From the NCBI RefSeq assembly GCF_000321225.1, contig NW_004450402.1:1703452-1767451 (forward strand): a DNA stretch of 64,000 nt. The letters run 5' to 3'. Positions within the stretch are counted from its first letter, which is position 1. Every line of letters begins with the position of its first letter. The DNA is from Odobenus rosmarus divergens. Its lineage: Eukaryota; Chordata; Mammalia; Carnivora; Odobenidae. Position numbers and translations under genes: made by a program. Under the pieces are notes generated by a model, which was given only the letters and a program-made list of their open reading frames with translations, was not told where the DNA came from and did not search any database. Positions 12,001-24,259 of this stretch are shown in pieces.

Positions 12001-13101
12001 CTGGCGAGACGTTGGGTGGGGGTTTCCCTAATTCAACCGGGCACAAAGTCAGCTGTGTGTCCCAGATTCTGGCCAGTGGGAGACCTCTGGGGACATGGGC
12101 AGCTGCTGGGGCCTGAGAGATTTAAAAAGCTTGGGCAGCACAAGACTTTCCAAAAGGGAAGAGCCTCTGGGCCCAGCCAGCCTAGTCTGAGGCCGGTGCC
12201 CTTCTCTCCCTTTCTACTCGGGAGAACTTAGAGGCCCCCACACCTAAAAGCTCCCAACACGCCCACTCTTTTCTTTCGCTTAGATGCTACTTCAGAAGGT
12301 GAGACGAGAGGCGGCTTTGGTCAGTTCCGCCTCAATGGCAAACTCAGAGCACTTCTCCCCTGCCCTGCTGCGACACAGATTTCCACCCAGTCCCTGGTCG
12401 CACTGGCTTCCCATCCTGGCAGATGTGAACGCAAAACTTCTCCGTGTGCAGTTTCAATTGATAGACACACCCTGTACCTGAATGACTCAGAAGGAGGCTA
12501 AATGAATAAACAGACCCCGGCTTCTGGGATCTTATGAGTTTGCAAAAGAAGAAATCAAACGACAGTTAAAATCAAGTTCACAGCTGCCTGAAAGTCTTCA
12601 TTAACGGAGTTGCAGCCAGCACATAGCCACAAAGTCAACAACAGTACATGCATACAACATAGAAACTAAGATAACGGTCCTCTAGACTCTAGAATAGATC
12701 GGCTCTGACTGGGCTTGCGGACTTATTTAAAAGAAGAGGTATGTTGAGTCTACCCTGCACAACATAAGGTGGGGACTTGGCAAAATCCACCCCACCCACT
12801 AATTTATGGGTTCTTTAAGGGAAAGGAATTAAAGTGAATTGCGCACCAAAACTCTTATCTATCGTGGTAGATTATCTAACTTAAGCAAGCATTGTTGGTC
12901 ATTTTATTGATGAGAGAAATGTCACTCAGCTTAAATCACTAGATATCCCAGCTAGTATGTGGCAGAGCTGGGTTCCACATCTGAATGCCATGTCTCCCAG
13001 ATGTCATGACCCCCAGTTCAAACACCTTCAGTCAATAAATAGTTAAGGAACTGAAGTGTGTGTTCCCCAAAGGGAAGCAAACCTCTAGCTTTAAAATTTT
13101 T
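12001..13101. other. Upstream flank of S1PR1
   Basis: Moderately GC-rich to about 12480, then AT-rich. A MIR-like remnant in minus orientation lies near 12880-13010 (GGCAGAGCTGGGTTC). No gene recognised. It may contain distal promoter elements, but none can be named. Confidence 0.45.
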
Positions 13102-13119
13102 AAATTGTGCTAATTTCTT

Positions 13120-13319
13120 TCTTTTTTTTTAAAGATTTTATTTATTTGACACAGAGAGAGAGAGACAGCGAGAGAGGGAACACAAGCAGTGGGCGTGGGA
13201 GAGGGAGAAGCAGGCTTCCCACCCAGCAGGGAGCCCGATGCGGAACTCGATCCCAGGACCCTGGGATCATGACCTGAGCCGAAGGCAGACACTCAACGGC
13301 TGAGCCACCCAGGCGCCCC
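13120..13319 (-). mobile_element. SINEC
   Basis: Full antisense copy with a perfect 18-bp duplication AAATTGTGCTAATTTCTT at 13102-13119 and 13320-13337. Confidence 0.97.
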
Positions 13320-13600
13320 AAATTGTGCTAATTTCTTGACTATATATATGTCAAAAATGTATACGAAGATAGGCTAATGAATGTCCTTTCAAAACCACTT
13401 ATTTCCTGACTATGCAAGTCTATAAAACATATACAAAAGTTATGCTAATAAATGTCTTTTTTTCACCATGAAGCATTTTCTTTTTTGCTGAAACGTTTCA
13501 TTAAATTTTTTATTAAATTATTAAATATTATGTTATTTATTAAAAATAAATATATTTCTATTTTTACCACCTTTTAAATTTTTTTAAAGAATATATATAT

Positions 13601-13791
13601 ATTTTTAAAGATTTTATTTATTTGACAGAGAGAGACACAGCGAGAGAGGGAACACAAGCAGGGGGAGTGGGAGAGGGAGAAGCAGGCTCCCCACGGAGCA
13701 GGGAGCCCAATGTGGGGCTGGATCCCAGGACCCTGGGATCATGACCTGAGCCGAAGGCAGACGCTTAATGACTGAGCCACCCAGGTGCCCC
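13601..13791 (-). mobile_element. SINEC
   Basis: Antisense full copy ending CCACCCAGGTGCCCC. Flanks AAAGAATATAT / AAGAGTATAT are duplication-like. A short second SINE-tail fragment (GATTTATTTATTTGAGAGAG) follows at 13810-13838. Confidence 0.95.
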
Positions 13792-13837
13792 AAGAGTATA
13801 TTTTTTTTGAGATTTATTTATTTGAGAGAGAGAGTGA

Positions 13838-14055
13838 GCACAGTACATTTGTTACAGTTGATGGGCCTATACTGACACATCATTATCATCCATAGTCCAT
13901 AGTTTATGTTATGGTTCACTCTTGGTGTTGTACATTCTATGGGTTTGGACAAATGTATAATGACATGTATCCATGATTATGGTATCATGCAGAATATTTT
14001 TACTGCCCTAAAAAACCCTCTGTGTTCTGCCTATTTATGCCTCCCCTCCCCTATG
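13838..14055 (-). mobile_element. L1 (old) remnant
   Basis: GACACATCATTATCATCC, GGTGTTGTACATTCTATGGG, TGGTATCATGCAGAATA and CTGCCCTAAAA motifs match the block at 62.6-63.0 kb and generic L1M antisense sequence. Confidence 0.7.
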
Positions 14056-14184
14056 AATGTCTTTTTTTAAAACCACTGATTTCCTGACTATATATTTCCT
14101 GACAAAGTGTATACAAATGTATAGTAGTGAACATATTTTTATCTACCTATAACATCTAATGTAAGGTTATATATTTGGGTAGCA

Positions 14185-14330
14185 GATTGTAAGTATTACA
14201 CATATTAACTCATTTAATCCAGTGACCCTACAAGTTAGGAATGATTATTACCCTAATTTTACAAACAAGGAAACTGAGTCCCAGGCATATTATATTAAGT
14301 AACTTGGTTAACGTGGTCTGTGACCATAGA
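14185..14330 (-). mobile_element. MIR remnant
   Basis: ATTAACTCATTTAATCC, CCTACAAG and ACAAGGAAACTGAGTCCCAGG followed by AAGTAACTTGG is the MIR core in reverse orientation. Confidence 0.8.
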
Positions 14331-15753
14331 TTGGCTGTAGCCTCTTAACCATGAGTCCAAATCACCACAATAAACCTCAAACATGTCAAAGAATTACGTG
14401 GGGGAAATCAGACTTTTTCTTGTGAATACTGCTGGTGAGAACAATATTCATTCAGTATTAATCCAGTGTTTTAAAAAGCCCAAATACTTTGCAGGTGATT
14501 ACTTAGAAATATTCATCCTTCTACACACCTATAAGATGTAAAATGTAGATGACCACTTAGGCAAAATTAGAAAGTAGGCAAAACTATTTGCAGCAGTGGT
14601 TTCCCTGCCAATTCCAAGTCTCTGGTTCCCACACATATCTCTTCCCATTACTCTCAGGAGAGGCCCTAAGAATTGCATCCTCAAGCTATCTCCTGGCTCT
14701 GAGCCCAGCTCCCTTTCCGCTGCTGCCTGGAAGGCCAGCCCAATGTTTTACCTTACTTCTCCTGGCAATGAGGTTACCTTCTGACGCCCAGTTCACACTG
14801 AGGTTGAGCCATTCCACACTTCTTATTTCAAAGCAACTTTATTATTCTTTTATGCATGCTTTACAATCTCTCTTTAAGGGTTGCCACAGAAAATGCCATG
14901 TCATATTTGGGACTTATATGAAAAAAAATTATTTGTCGTTACTCTGCAACTCAAATTTAACTGAGTGAGCTGTATTTTTATTTGCTAAGTCTGGCAATTC
15001 TACTCCCTTTCCTAAATGCTCCAGGTACTTTCCAACCCCCCTCTGCCCACAATCCCCTGTAAAGATCCAGCCCTCCCCTTCCTCATCTATTCTTAGGGGA
15101 GTAACTAGCCTCCTACTTAGTGGAAAAAACGGTGTCACTGAGATTTCTCTCCTCTAAGGTAACAGCAACTTCACCCACCCTTACTTCCTGCCAGTAGCTT
15201 TGCTCCTTCCCAAGGCAAACCCTTGCCCATATCACTGTGCTAACTCCCCCCAAACTTTCGAAGACATGGCTCATGTACTCCTTCTCTCTCTTGTCCTTTC
15301 AATTCTTGGCCTCTGATGACTCTTTATCTTCAACTTACCTTAATATTTGTGTGTTTCCTCTACCAAAAACTCACTGTCTTCCACTCATACTAACTAGGTC
15401 CGCATATAAATCTCTCTTCTCTTGTTTGCCACCACTCAAAACTACACAGTGGGACATGACAGTCTTGGATTCAGCCATCATTCTGCCTGTTCCCCGCTGG
15501 GCAACTTTTGGCAAGTTCTTTAACATCCTTAAGCGTCAGTTTCCTAAACTCTCTCTCTCTCTCTCCACAGTGCTCCAGAATTATACAATAACATATCTTG
15601 ATTTTCCAAGTCCTCTCCTGGACATACAATGGGCCCTGTATAGTCTGAGAAATTATCCAAAATTATTTCTCTGATAACCTCATTTTCGCTATTTCTCTAT
15701 TCTCTCTTTCTGGAACTCCTACTATTCAGATTATGGGCCATCCAGGAAGTTTT
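14331..15753. other. Intergenic, nothing recognised
   Basis: No gene or clearly assignable repeat. Pyrimidine-rich 15170-15700 includes a (CT)n run at 15549-15564 and a 145-codon open frame (15237-15674) with no recognisable homology. Confidence 0.5.
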
Positions 15754-15769
15754 TATATTAAATATTCTT

Positions 15770-15958
15770 TTTTAAAAATATTTTATTTATTTGACAGAGA
15801 GAGCGAGAGAGCACAAGAAGGGGAAACAGCAGAGGGAGAGGGAGAAGCAGGCTCCCCGCCAAGCAGGGAGCCCGATGTGGGGCTCGATCCCAGGACCCTG
15901 GGATCATGACCTGAGCTGAAGGCAGACGCTTAACCATCTGAACCACCCAGACACCCCT
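15770..15958 (-). mobile_element. SINEC
   Basis: Antisense copy with a perfect 16-bp duplication TATATTAAATATTCTT (15754-15769; 15959-15974). Confidence 0.97.
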
Positions 15959-15974
15959 ATATTAAATATTCTTC

Positions 15975-16576
15975 ATATTTATTTTCCATTTCCTATATCT
16001 TAATCTTTTTTTCTGATTTTTGGGAGATTTCTCAACTTTATCCTTCAACTCTTCAGTTAATATTTTCCTGTGTGTTATCAGACTTTTGAGTCTAAATGCT
16101 CTCTTCTTTTTTTTTTCTGAATATTTCATTTTTACAGAGCCCTGTTTCTGTTTCAGGGATCTCATATCTTTACTTACCTCCCAGAATATTAAAATGTCAT
16201 TGCTGTTGTCAAGATTTTCTCCTTTTTTTTTCTTGTCTTCTCATTTTCCTGTTTGTTTTGATCTTGGTTCTTTGTGTCAGCGGCGTTCTCAATTGTCAGG
16301 TGATCTCTGGCTTTCCATTCCTGTTTCAGACAGAAGCACTGAAAACTAACTAAAACTCTTTGTGGGGGGTTTCTCAGTGGAAGGGTGCTAGGTAATCAGG
16401 TATGTTCTTTTATTGGAGGACCCCAAATATCAATATTTATAGATCTCTAATCCTGGTCTGGTCAATTTCGTCAGCGAGGAGTTCTAAAATCTCTTGTCTG
16501 CCTTCTACTATTTTCTGAAGTGAATCGAGGAAGGCAGGGGAGAGAAGGAGAAAGAAGCTGGTCATTCAGTGTTTCG
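15975..16576. other. T-rich intergenic segment
   Basis: Pyrimidine/T-rich, with poly-T near 16106-16115 and 16222-16230. No gene recognised. It may be old L1-derived sequence but is not assignable by eye. Confidence 0.4.
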
Positions 16577-16784
16577 ATTTTTTTTTTAATTAAAAGATTT
16601 TATTTATTTATTTAACAGAGAGAGACACAGCGAGAGAGGGAACACAAGCAGGGGGAGTGGGAGAGGGAAAAGCAGGCTTCCCACGGAGCAGGGAGCCTGA
16701 TGACGCGGGGCTCGATCCCAGGACCCTGGGATCGTGACCTGAGCCGAAGGCAGATGCTTAACGACTGAGCCACCCAGGCACCAC
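16577..16784 (-). mobile_element. SINEC
   Basis: Antisense full copy, TTTTATTTATTTATTT tail to CCACCCAGGCACCAC. Target-site duplication not clear. Confidence 0.95.
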
Positions 16785-17794
16785 TCTGTTTGAATTTGAA
16801 CTGAATCACAATGATGGGGACCTCCATGCACATGCTCTCAGCCCTGCCAGGTGTCCCTGGGTCCAAATACCCTCTGAGATAGCCCATTTAGAAAATAAAC
16901 CTCTAGCCTTCTGCTGGAATGGGAGATTGGTCCTTGTCCTGTTGTACAGGTTGGAGACAGACGGCTGTAGATTGGCTGCAATTTTAATTTGATAAAAGAG
17001 CCTTTTATTAAAAAACCAGAAAGGAAAAAGAGCAGAAAGTAAGATCTTGAAAACAATGCATATAGCAGGGTTAAAGAGAGGTAGGGTGGTGGTGTGTGAA
17101 GCATCTGTCTACTAGAGTCAATGCTTCACCCTCAGTCCTCTTGTTTTCAGACTGGCATTTACCACCATGTCAGAAATGCTTGGGGCCTCCATTTCCTGAT
17201 CCTCTCTGAGGATCTTTAGTGGGAAAATCACTTGTTTCTGGATCCTCCTGCTTCTAGCTCAGGTTTCAACTTTCTCTGGTCTGACAAGCCATTTACACAC
17301 ATTAATTTGTTTTCCAAAATTTCATTGCTTTTGTCAAAGGCAAATTAACCTTGAAGCTAAATGTAGCTTAAACTTTAGAATTTCGTTTCCAGGGTCCTGG
17401 AAAGAGTCCTAGCAATATATCCACATGATTATATAAATATTAAAAGTAAGGAATTTTAACCATGATTGGCTAAGCTTGCTGTCTCTTTCCATTAGGAAAT
17501 CTCCACTATTTCATTTTCCTGTATGTAGGGGTGGTTTGGGAGTTGCCTTGGGCATTTTGGAATCTGAATAAAGGGAACTTGAGTTTGGGCTACATTTAGA
17601 TTAAATTTAGAAGGATATGTGAGTGAGATTCCAGTTGCTTCCATTTTATTTCCAGCCACCCTAGTGTAGAAATGACTTTCAAGACTATTTCTACTGCCCT
17701 CCATGGCTAGTCATGCTATAAACATGCAGTGTCATGTGACTCTGAGCCAGAAGCTAGTCTGGGGAAAGTTATTCCAGGGATGACATGTGTAAAT
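16785..17794. other. Intergenic, nothing recognised
   Basis: No gene, RNA or clear repeat can be supported between two SINEs. Confidence 0.4.
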
Positions 17795-17810
17795 TGTAAT
17801 TGGAGAATTT

Positions 17811-18002
17811 TTTTAAAAGATTTTATTTATTTATTTGAGAGAGAGAGAATGAGAGATAGAGAGCACGAGAGGGAAGAGGGTCAGAGGGAGAAGCAGACTC
17901 CCTGCTGAGCAGGGAGCCCGATGTGGGACTCGATCCCGGAACTCCAGGATCATGACTTGAGCCGAAGGCAGTCGCTTAACCAACTGAGCCACCCAGGTGC
18001 CC
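17811..18002 (-). mobile_element. SINEC
   Basis: Antisense copy with a perfect 16-bp duplication TGTAATTGGAGAATTT (17795-17810; 18003-18018). Confidence 0.97.
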
Positions 18003-18018
18003 TGTAATTGGAGAATTT

Positions 18019-18859
18019 GATTCTCATTGATACCTAGTTAAAACAGAAGTTCTCCTCTCTCCAGAATATATTTAATGACTCAGTATATATAATTATTAAA
18101 CATGTCATATGTTTTTCCCACTCTTGATGGAGTTCACACAAAAAATATTGATCAGAATTTGTATATTTGTCTGGTATTTGTAGGGTGTAACTATTGCAAT
18201 TTGGGGGAAATAAATTTAGGATAATTTCAATAGAGTATGGGAGAAATTACAAACTTCTCATTTGGATATACTTAAAAGGATACTTTATTTTGTCATCTAT
18301 AAATTATTTAATAAGGATTGAGAGCAAATCCATTCTAAAAATCATTGAAATATGAAACAAAAACAATAAAATGAGCAATTAAATCAATAGGAATTATTCT
18401 GACACTGGAAAAAAAGTTGTATCAAAAAACCTTTCAGATCATACCAAGAATACAATAAGACAAGTACAATACATACAACAGGGCAAGTACCAACGTCCCT
18501 ATTCCATTATTAAAAGGAAGATAAATGTTTTGTATAGAAGCAATGAATACGTTCTTGGAGTGTTGATAATCCATATAATAAAAGGGAATGAATCATAAGA
18601 ACTAGAAAAAGATAAATTTCCTGCTGATTTGACACACAAAACAACTGACACAGAGAAAGGGTCTATCAAGCTCAAAATATGTCACTATGACATGAAGACA
18701 TCAATAACAAAATGACTAATGATAATCTCAATTCAAGTGTATTTATAATTAGATCATAAGAAAACTCGAAAAGTTTTGAAATTCTACAGCTTATATATGG
18801 GGGAAAAAAGTCATAGCAATTTTCCTAAATTTGGCAACAGTCCTGAAATCTCACATATT
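18019..18859. other. A-rich intergenic segment
   Basis: AT-rich with no ORF of note and no assignable repeat. The composition is compatible with very old L1 sequence. Confidence 0.35.
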
Positions 18860-18875
18860 ACCAATAATGAATTTT

Positions 18876-19080
18876 AGGGTTTTGTTTTTGTTTTGTTTTT
18901 TTAGACAGAGAGAGAACGCAAGCGGGGAAGGGCAGAGGAAGGAGAGAGAATCTTAAGCAGTCTCCACACTCAGTGCAGAGCCCAAGCCCAAGGCAGGCCT
19001 CCATCTCATGAGCCTGAAATCTTGACCTGAGCCAAAATCAAGAGTCTGATGCTTAACTGACTGAGCCACCCAGGTGCCCC
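18876..19080 (-). mobile_element. SINEC (older, diverged)
   Basis: Antisense copy with a decayed tail (TTTTGTTTTTGTTTTG) and a 16-bp duplication ACCAATAATGAATTTT (18860-18875; 19081-19096). Confidence 0.95.
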
Positions 19081-19096
19081 ACCAATAATGAATTTT

Positions 19097-20480
19097 GAAG
19101 CTGAAAGAAAGTTTTCTAAACAAATAACAAAACATTTTTTTTGACTAAGCGTACTGGAGAGAAGACTAAATTACCTTTCTGTTCACTCTAAAGAAAATGA
19201 TATTTTAACTTTTTATCCCATGGAGTAGAAATCAAAGGGTATATAACCAAAGATGTAAGAAAAAAAGCATTATAAAATGTTTAAGGCAGTTACTAAAAAT
19301 ACTGTTATTTTTATAAGTTCATGATGTTTGTTAGCTTTTTAAAATTAGTACTTTGTTGTGATGTCTTTTCTTGTTCTAAATTCATTTTCATACCTACTTT
19401 TGTATTTTTTTCTAAATGAGTATCCTCGGTCTCCAATTGTATAAGCTCCTACCTGACTCTCCTTTCTTCTTCCATTCTCTTTGTCCTTATAAGTTGATTT
19501 ATTGCTTTTAGTGGGAGAGGGAGGGGAAGAAAACGGTTGCAAATCTCCTTATTTTGACAGAAATTTTCATTAAAATAGTAATTTTTATTTAGTTCAACTA
19601 TGTATACAGTCGTTAAATGAAATATTTCTATAAAAGTTATTAAGTAAAAAATAATTTCTTCTCCAATTTTTGCTTCCCAATGGCAACTACTTTTACCTCT
19701 TTCACTTTTCCTTTGCATATTTGCCCCCATGATTTCTAATAATGTGCTTATGTTGGCTTTTAGATTATTTTCAATTTTAAATATTATATATTGACCTTGT
19801 CCTCTGGAAATTAGGATTTAGCTCCTTTACCTATACTGTACCCCCACAGTTTCCTATTCTCCAAATAGAGATTAAATTTAATTTTTTATATTATTATAAG
19901 TATGCAGATTTTACTCACAGCTTAGCCATGTGTGTACATATTTACTTTCACGTAAATCGTTTGGCTTTCCCTAGACTTAAATATTGTCTTTTTTGTTGTT
20001 TGCTCGGTTTCCTATGTACTTACTAATCCATTCCCACACTCTCAAGGCATTCAAACACATCAGAAAATGTATCACATTCTTGGGGACATCACTCCCGAGT
20101 CCTCTGTCCTTCTCTCTAGTCCTAACTGCTGCATGGTTGTCGTCCTAGGGGTCATGGGTGGGGTTCCCTTCACTTCTCTCCTGTTCCGAGCCTCAGTTCC
20201 TGGATCTTCTCCATTCTCCATTTAATGCCTTCGTATTGATGGAGTTTCCAGAAGTTTCCTGGTTAAGGGTACGTGGAAGATAAATTCCTTGAGAAGTTGA
20301 AGATATACAGATGTGTTTATCCTGTCTTAACTCTTTAGTCACAGCTTAGCTCAGTATATAAATCTATGTTGAAAGTTATCTTCCCTGCACGTTTTTAAGG
20401 CTTTGTTCCATGTCTTCCAGCATCCAGTGCTGCTAAGAATTTGTGATGTCATTGTCTTTCCCCACCCTTTATCTATAAGC
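19097..20480. other. Intergenic, nothing recognised
   Basis: AT-rich sequence with scattered pyrimidine tracts. No supported gene or repeat. Confidence 0.4.
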
Positions 20481-20489
20481 TGTTTTTAT

Positions 20490-20760
20490 TTCTTTGTGTT
20501 TCCCTCCATGTGCCCTTCTTATAGGATAACAACTTACACTCCCCTGTCAAGGGTGGGGTCTATGTTGCCTCCAGCTGGACCTGGTAGAACTTTGTAAGCA
20601 GACTAAAGTACAGATGATGCTGAGTAACTTCCAAGGCTAGGTCATTAAAGGTGATATGACTTCTGGCACTTGTTCTTTCTGGCTTTTAGCACTCACACCA
20701 TAATGTAGACACTATATGGAAAGATGAGAGAGATAGAAATACCCAAAGCACCATTCATCC
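20490..20760 (+). mobile_element. MaLR (MLT1-like) LTR remnant
   Basis: AACAACTTACACTCCCCTGT, AGGGTGGGGTCTATGTTGCC, ATGATGCTGAGTAACTTCC and AGGCTAGGTCATTAAAGG follow the MLT1 LTR pattern. Diverged and incomplete. Confidence 0.6.
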
Positions 20761-21849
20761 TTTGTCAAGACTTTTGACACTCAACACAGAAAGACTATGG
20801 AAGCGCTATGTGCATGAACATGGCTTGTTGGCTGGTGGACATCACTGGAAGAAGATCTGGCTGAGTCATTTCATTGATGGACCCCTAAATGTCAGTATCT
20901 TTAGGTTATTTCTTCTGGGAGTGCTCATACATCCAGAGAAAAAGGTTTCCACTCTTCCCAGAAGATACAAACTTGGTTGCAGCACCTGGGAGAAGAGGGA
21001 GAGAATGAAGCTAGGGTATCTCACCATTCAGCATAGGGATTTCCACTTACCCTTCCTGTCTTTACTGTGGTGTTGCACCATTAAAGTCATTCTGTGCACC
21101 CTCTCTACCCCCAGTTGTCTTTCCTAATGAGGGAGTTTCAGTCCCTCGGGCTGCTCAGGGCTGGGGAAGATCATGGTGAGGCAGCACAAGGGGGTGAGGA
21201 TGAATCTAACTGCTTCTAAAGCAGACCTTCTGTTTTCATCTTCACTCTCACCCTCGCTTTCAGAGACACCTAAAATCCCCAATATCTGGGCCTTTCTGGG
21301 GTTCTGTAGAGCAACTCAGCTTGCTTCTGGGCTTCCCCCATTGTTGCATTAGTTTTCAGTTTTCTTGGTTGTAGTAAGAAAATTAACATTCATCCCTCTG
21401 CTTTTCAGTTGCTATAATTTTGTTGCTCTTATCTCTTATCTTTTCTTTCTCTTTGCTTATGCCTAAAGCAAAGCAAAGCAAAACAAAACAAAACAAAAAA
21501 CCCTTTACTATTATGTCAGTGGAGTGTAGGAGTGGAGGGAAGTGAAAGTGTTCAATTTACTAGCTCTGAACAGAGGTCATTTACATTTCTCTGAAACCCA
21601 TGCTTCTGAAACCATTCTTCTGAGCCTGCCCTTTCTAAGGACACCAATGACTCCCTAATCAACAAAGCCAAAAACTTCTCGTGAACCCTCATTTAGGGGA
21701 ACTTAGTGTCACATTTGACACCGTTGACTACCCCCTTGCTGAGACTCTTCAGGCTGCTCTTCTGTAGCAGTTCTTTCTTGCATTCTCTTCCGACTCAGAT
21801 TGCTCTTTCCCAGTGCTCTTAACTGGCTTCTCTTCTTCTATATTATCTT
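20761..21849. other. Intergenic with AAAGC/AAAAC simple repeat
   Basis: A 121-codon frame (20762-21127) has no recognisable homology. A simple repeat of AAAGC then AAAAC units lies at 21466-21500. Confidence 0.45.
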
Positions 21850-22018
21850 AAAGATCCTTATCGCAAGAATAAGAAATAATTATGTAACCTGTATTATGTG
21901 CCAGGCACTGTGCTAGATAAGCATTGTCTATACAATGAATTCATCCCCTCAACACTCTACACAGGAGGCACTATTAAATAACCCATTTTTACAGATAGAG
22001 AAATTGAGACACAGTAAG
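21850..22018 (-). mobile_element. MIR, split by a SINE
   Basis: TATTATGTGCCAGGCACTGTGCTAGATAAGC and ACAGATAGAGAAATTGAGAC match reverse MIR. It resumes after the SINE at about 22228 (AAGTAAGTTGTTCAAAGTC). Confidence 0.85.
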
Positions 22019-22223
22019 GGGCGCCTGGGTGGCTCAGTCGTTGAGCATCTGCCTTCGGCTCAGGTCATGGTCCCGGGGTCCTGGGATCGAGCCCCACATC
22101 GGGCTCCCTGCTCAGCAGGAAGCTTGTTTCTCCCTCTCCCACTCCCCCTGCTTGTGTTCCCTCTCTCGCTGTCTCTCCCTCTCTCTCTATCAAAAATAAA
22201 TAAATAAAATATTTAAAAAAAAG
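22019..22223 (+). mobile_element. SINEC inserted in MIR
   Basis: Sense copy GGGGCGCCTGGGTGGCTCAG through CT-rich body to ATAAATAAAATATTTAAAAAAAA. Confidence 0.97.
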
Positions 22224-23472
22224 AAAGCTTAAGTAAGTTGTTCAAAGTCCTAGCTTTTTCCCATTGTGCATATTGCCTTTTCAAATGCTACATCCGCAGT
22301 CTTCCCTCTTAACCATTTGCACTTTCTTGGCTTTTGTCATTTACTTCTAGGGCTTTATCTATCACATACATGCAGACAACTCTGAATTGTGCACCTCTAT
22401 TCCCACCTTTCTCCCAAGCTCCAAAATCAATATCTAAGTATTTATTGGAAACCTCCATTTGTGTGTCTCACAAGCACCTCAAGATCAAAATATCCAAGGC
22501 CCAACCATGTCATTCTGACCATTCTCCTCCCAGGACAATTCAACCTGCTCCCTGATGTATGTATCAGGGAATGGCATCAACATTCACCTCATCAGACAAG
22601 CTAGAACATCCCAGATTCCATTCTGACTGCCTCTTCACCAAATGTGAAATTTGCTGCCAAGACTGTTGTCCTCTGAAGGGCCTTCTGAATTCATTTCGTC
22701 ATAATCCTTGAATGCCCTTGTGAGTTTCTTACCTCCACCCCTCTATTTATAACAACTTCATCCTCAGAGGTCTCAGCTCTGAGCATCCACACCACCATCG
22801 GTGCCGCTTTTCTAAATACCTGAGATCTGTTCATTCTACTTACTTAAGGGTGACAGGTAGTCTCCAGGAGAGGGAAGGGGTTCCTACATTACTAAAGTAT
22901 GGCGGGATTTCCTGAAGAAACATCTCTTGCATATGTTTACAGATCAATAAACACATTCCAAGAGAAATTAAAAGCTGTATAATGTTCCAAATCATTGATG
23001 ATTAAGTACCAATCAGAAACTAAGATAAAACAATTCTGAGATTATAGCAATAAAAATGGACGCGCATTTATTTATTCAATTTTGCTTGAAAAAATAAAGT
23101 TTACTACTTTTTTTTTTCATTGAAAAATTACAGAGGCACTATTTGTTGCCTTTCTCTGTGGCTTGTTCTCCTGTAGCCAATCACTTTCGTCTCTCCTCGT
23201 TCCATTATTTCAACTGCACTGAAGGATGCTAGCCCAGTCTTTTTGGGGTATCCTGGGACACTCTAAGTTTTTGTGTGTCTATTTTAAGTCAATCCATCCT
23301 AATCCCTCTTATTTTGAGAAAAATCTGTCTAGCAAGTTTTGCATGAAGATGCAAATTTTGTTGACATAAATTGCAAATATTACAGTCCCTGAAAATTTGT
23401 TAATATCAACATTGTAAAATCACCTGAATCCTTATCACCTGGAAAAAGCCGAATGAGGTCGCTGAGACATTT
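22224..23472. other. Intergenic, nothing firmly recognised
   Basis: Pyrimidine-rich 22270-22830 has short ORFs without homology. AT-rich from 22880. No gene supported. Confidence 0.4.
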
Positions 23473-23488
23473 AAATTAGAAAGTATTT

Positions 23489-23677
23489 TTTTAAGATTTT
23501 TTGTTTATTTGAGAGAGAGAGAATGAGAGATAGAGAGCACGAGAGGGAAGAGGGTCAGAGGGAAAAGCCGACTCCCTGCTGAGCAGGGAGCCCGATGCAG
23601 GACTCAATCCTGGGACTCCAAGATCATGACCTGAGCTGAAGGCAGTTGCCCAACCAACTGAGCAACCCAGGCGCCCT
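23489..23677 (-). mobile_element. SINEC
   Basis: Antisense copy with a perfect 16-bp duplication AAATTAGAAAGTATTT (23473-23488; 23678-23693). Confidence 0.97.
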
Positions 23678-24259
23678 AAATTAGAAAGTATTTAAAAAGT
23701 AATTTCATCCTAATTCCTTTAAAATCCTCTGGTTTATAAGAATGAGGGTAACCAAGTATTGTTCAGAAGATGGGTTTTGCTGAATGGAAGGAAAAACCAG
23801 CTCTCAGATATGTGAGGTAAACATGTTCCTCAAGTACTTGAAGGATCCTAATATATTTACTTAGAGCCCTTAAGTATTGTGTAGCCTCAACGGGATTAGT
23901 AAACTTTGTCTTCACAGGTTATTTTGCCCTTGGCACATTCTAATTCTCATTCTCTCTGGGTTTTTTTTTTTTTTTTTTTTTACCTTTTTTCTGTGGCAGG
24001 GAGGGGAACTGATAATTGAACAGAAGCAAAAGGATAAACAGATAAAGTGACTTATTTGTTCCCACAATTCAGCCAAGGATTTCCAGCCACTGGAAATTTG
24101 AACTAAATTTGAACTGCTGCAATCTGAAGAATTTTAGAAGACTATATGGTAATTACTCTCCTGGTGTCTTGCTTATTTGACATAAAAGGGCCTACTTTAA
24201 GTAATAGAAAGGAAAAGAATAGAAGGTTGTTATTTAAATCCACTCATAAATAATTGTGT

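Larger units (their letters stand above)
13320..14130. repeat. Diverged tandem repeat, ~70-85 bp unit, interrupted
   Basis: Related units at 13325-13370, 13371-13442, 13443-13470 and 14054-14130 share GCTAATGAATGTC..TTT, AACCACTTATTTCCTGACTAT and ATACAAA blocks. A SINE and an L1 remnant split the array. Confidence 0.6.

Noticed and set aside
15237..15674. 145-codon plus-strand frame
   Set aside because: Low-complexity pyrimidine-rich sequence; no domain, homologue or gene signals.
22019..22100. tRNA-Lys-like sequence
   Set aside because: It is the tRNA-derived head of SINEC copies, with SINE body, tail and target duplications, not a tRNA gene.
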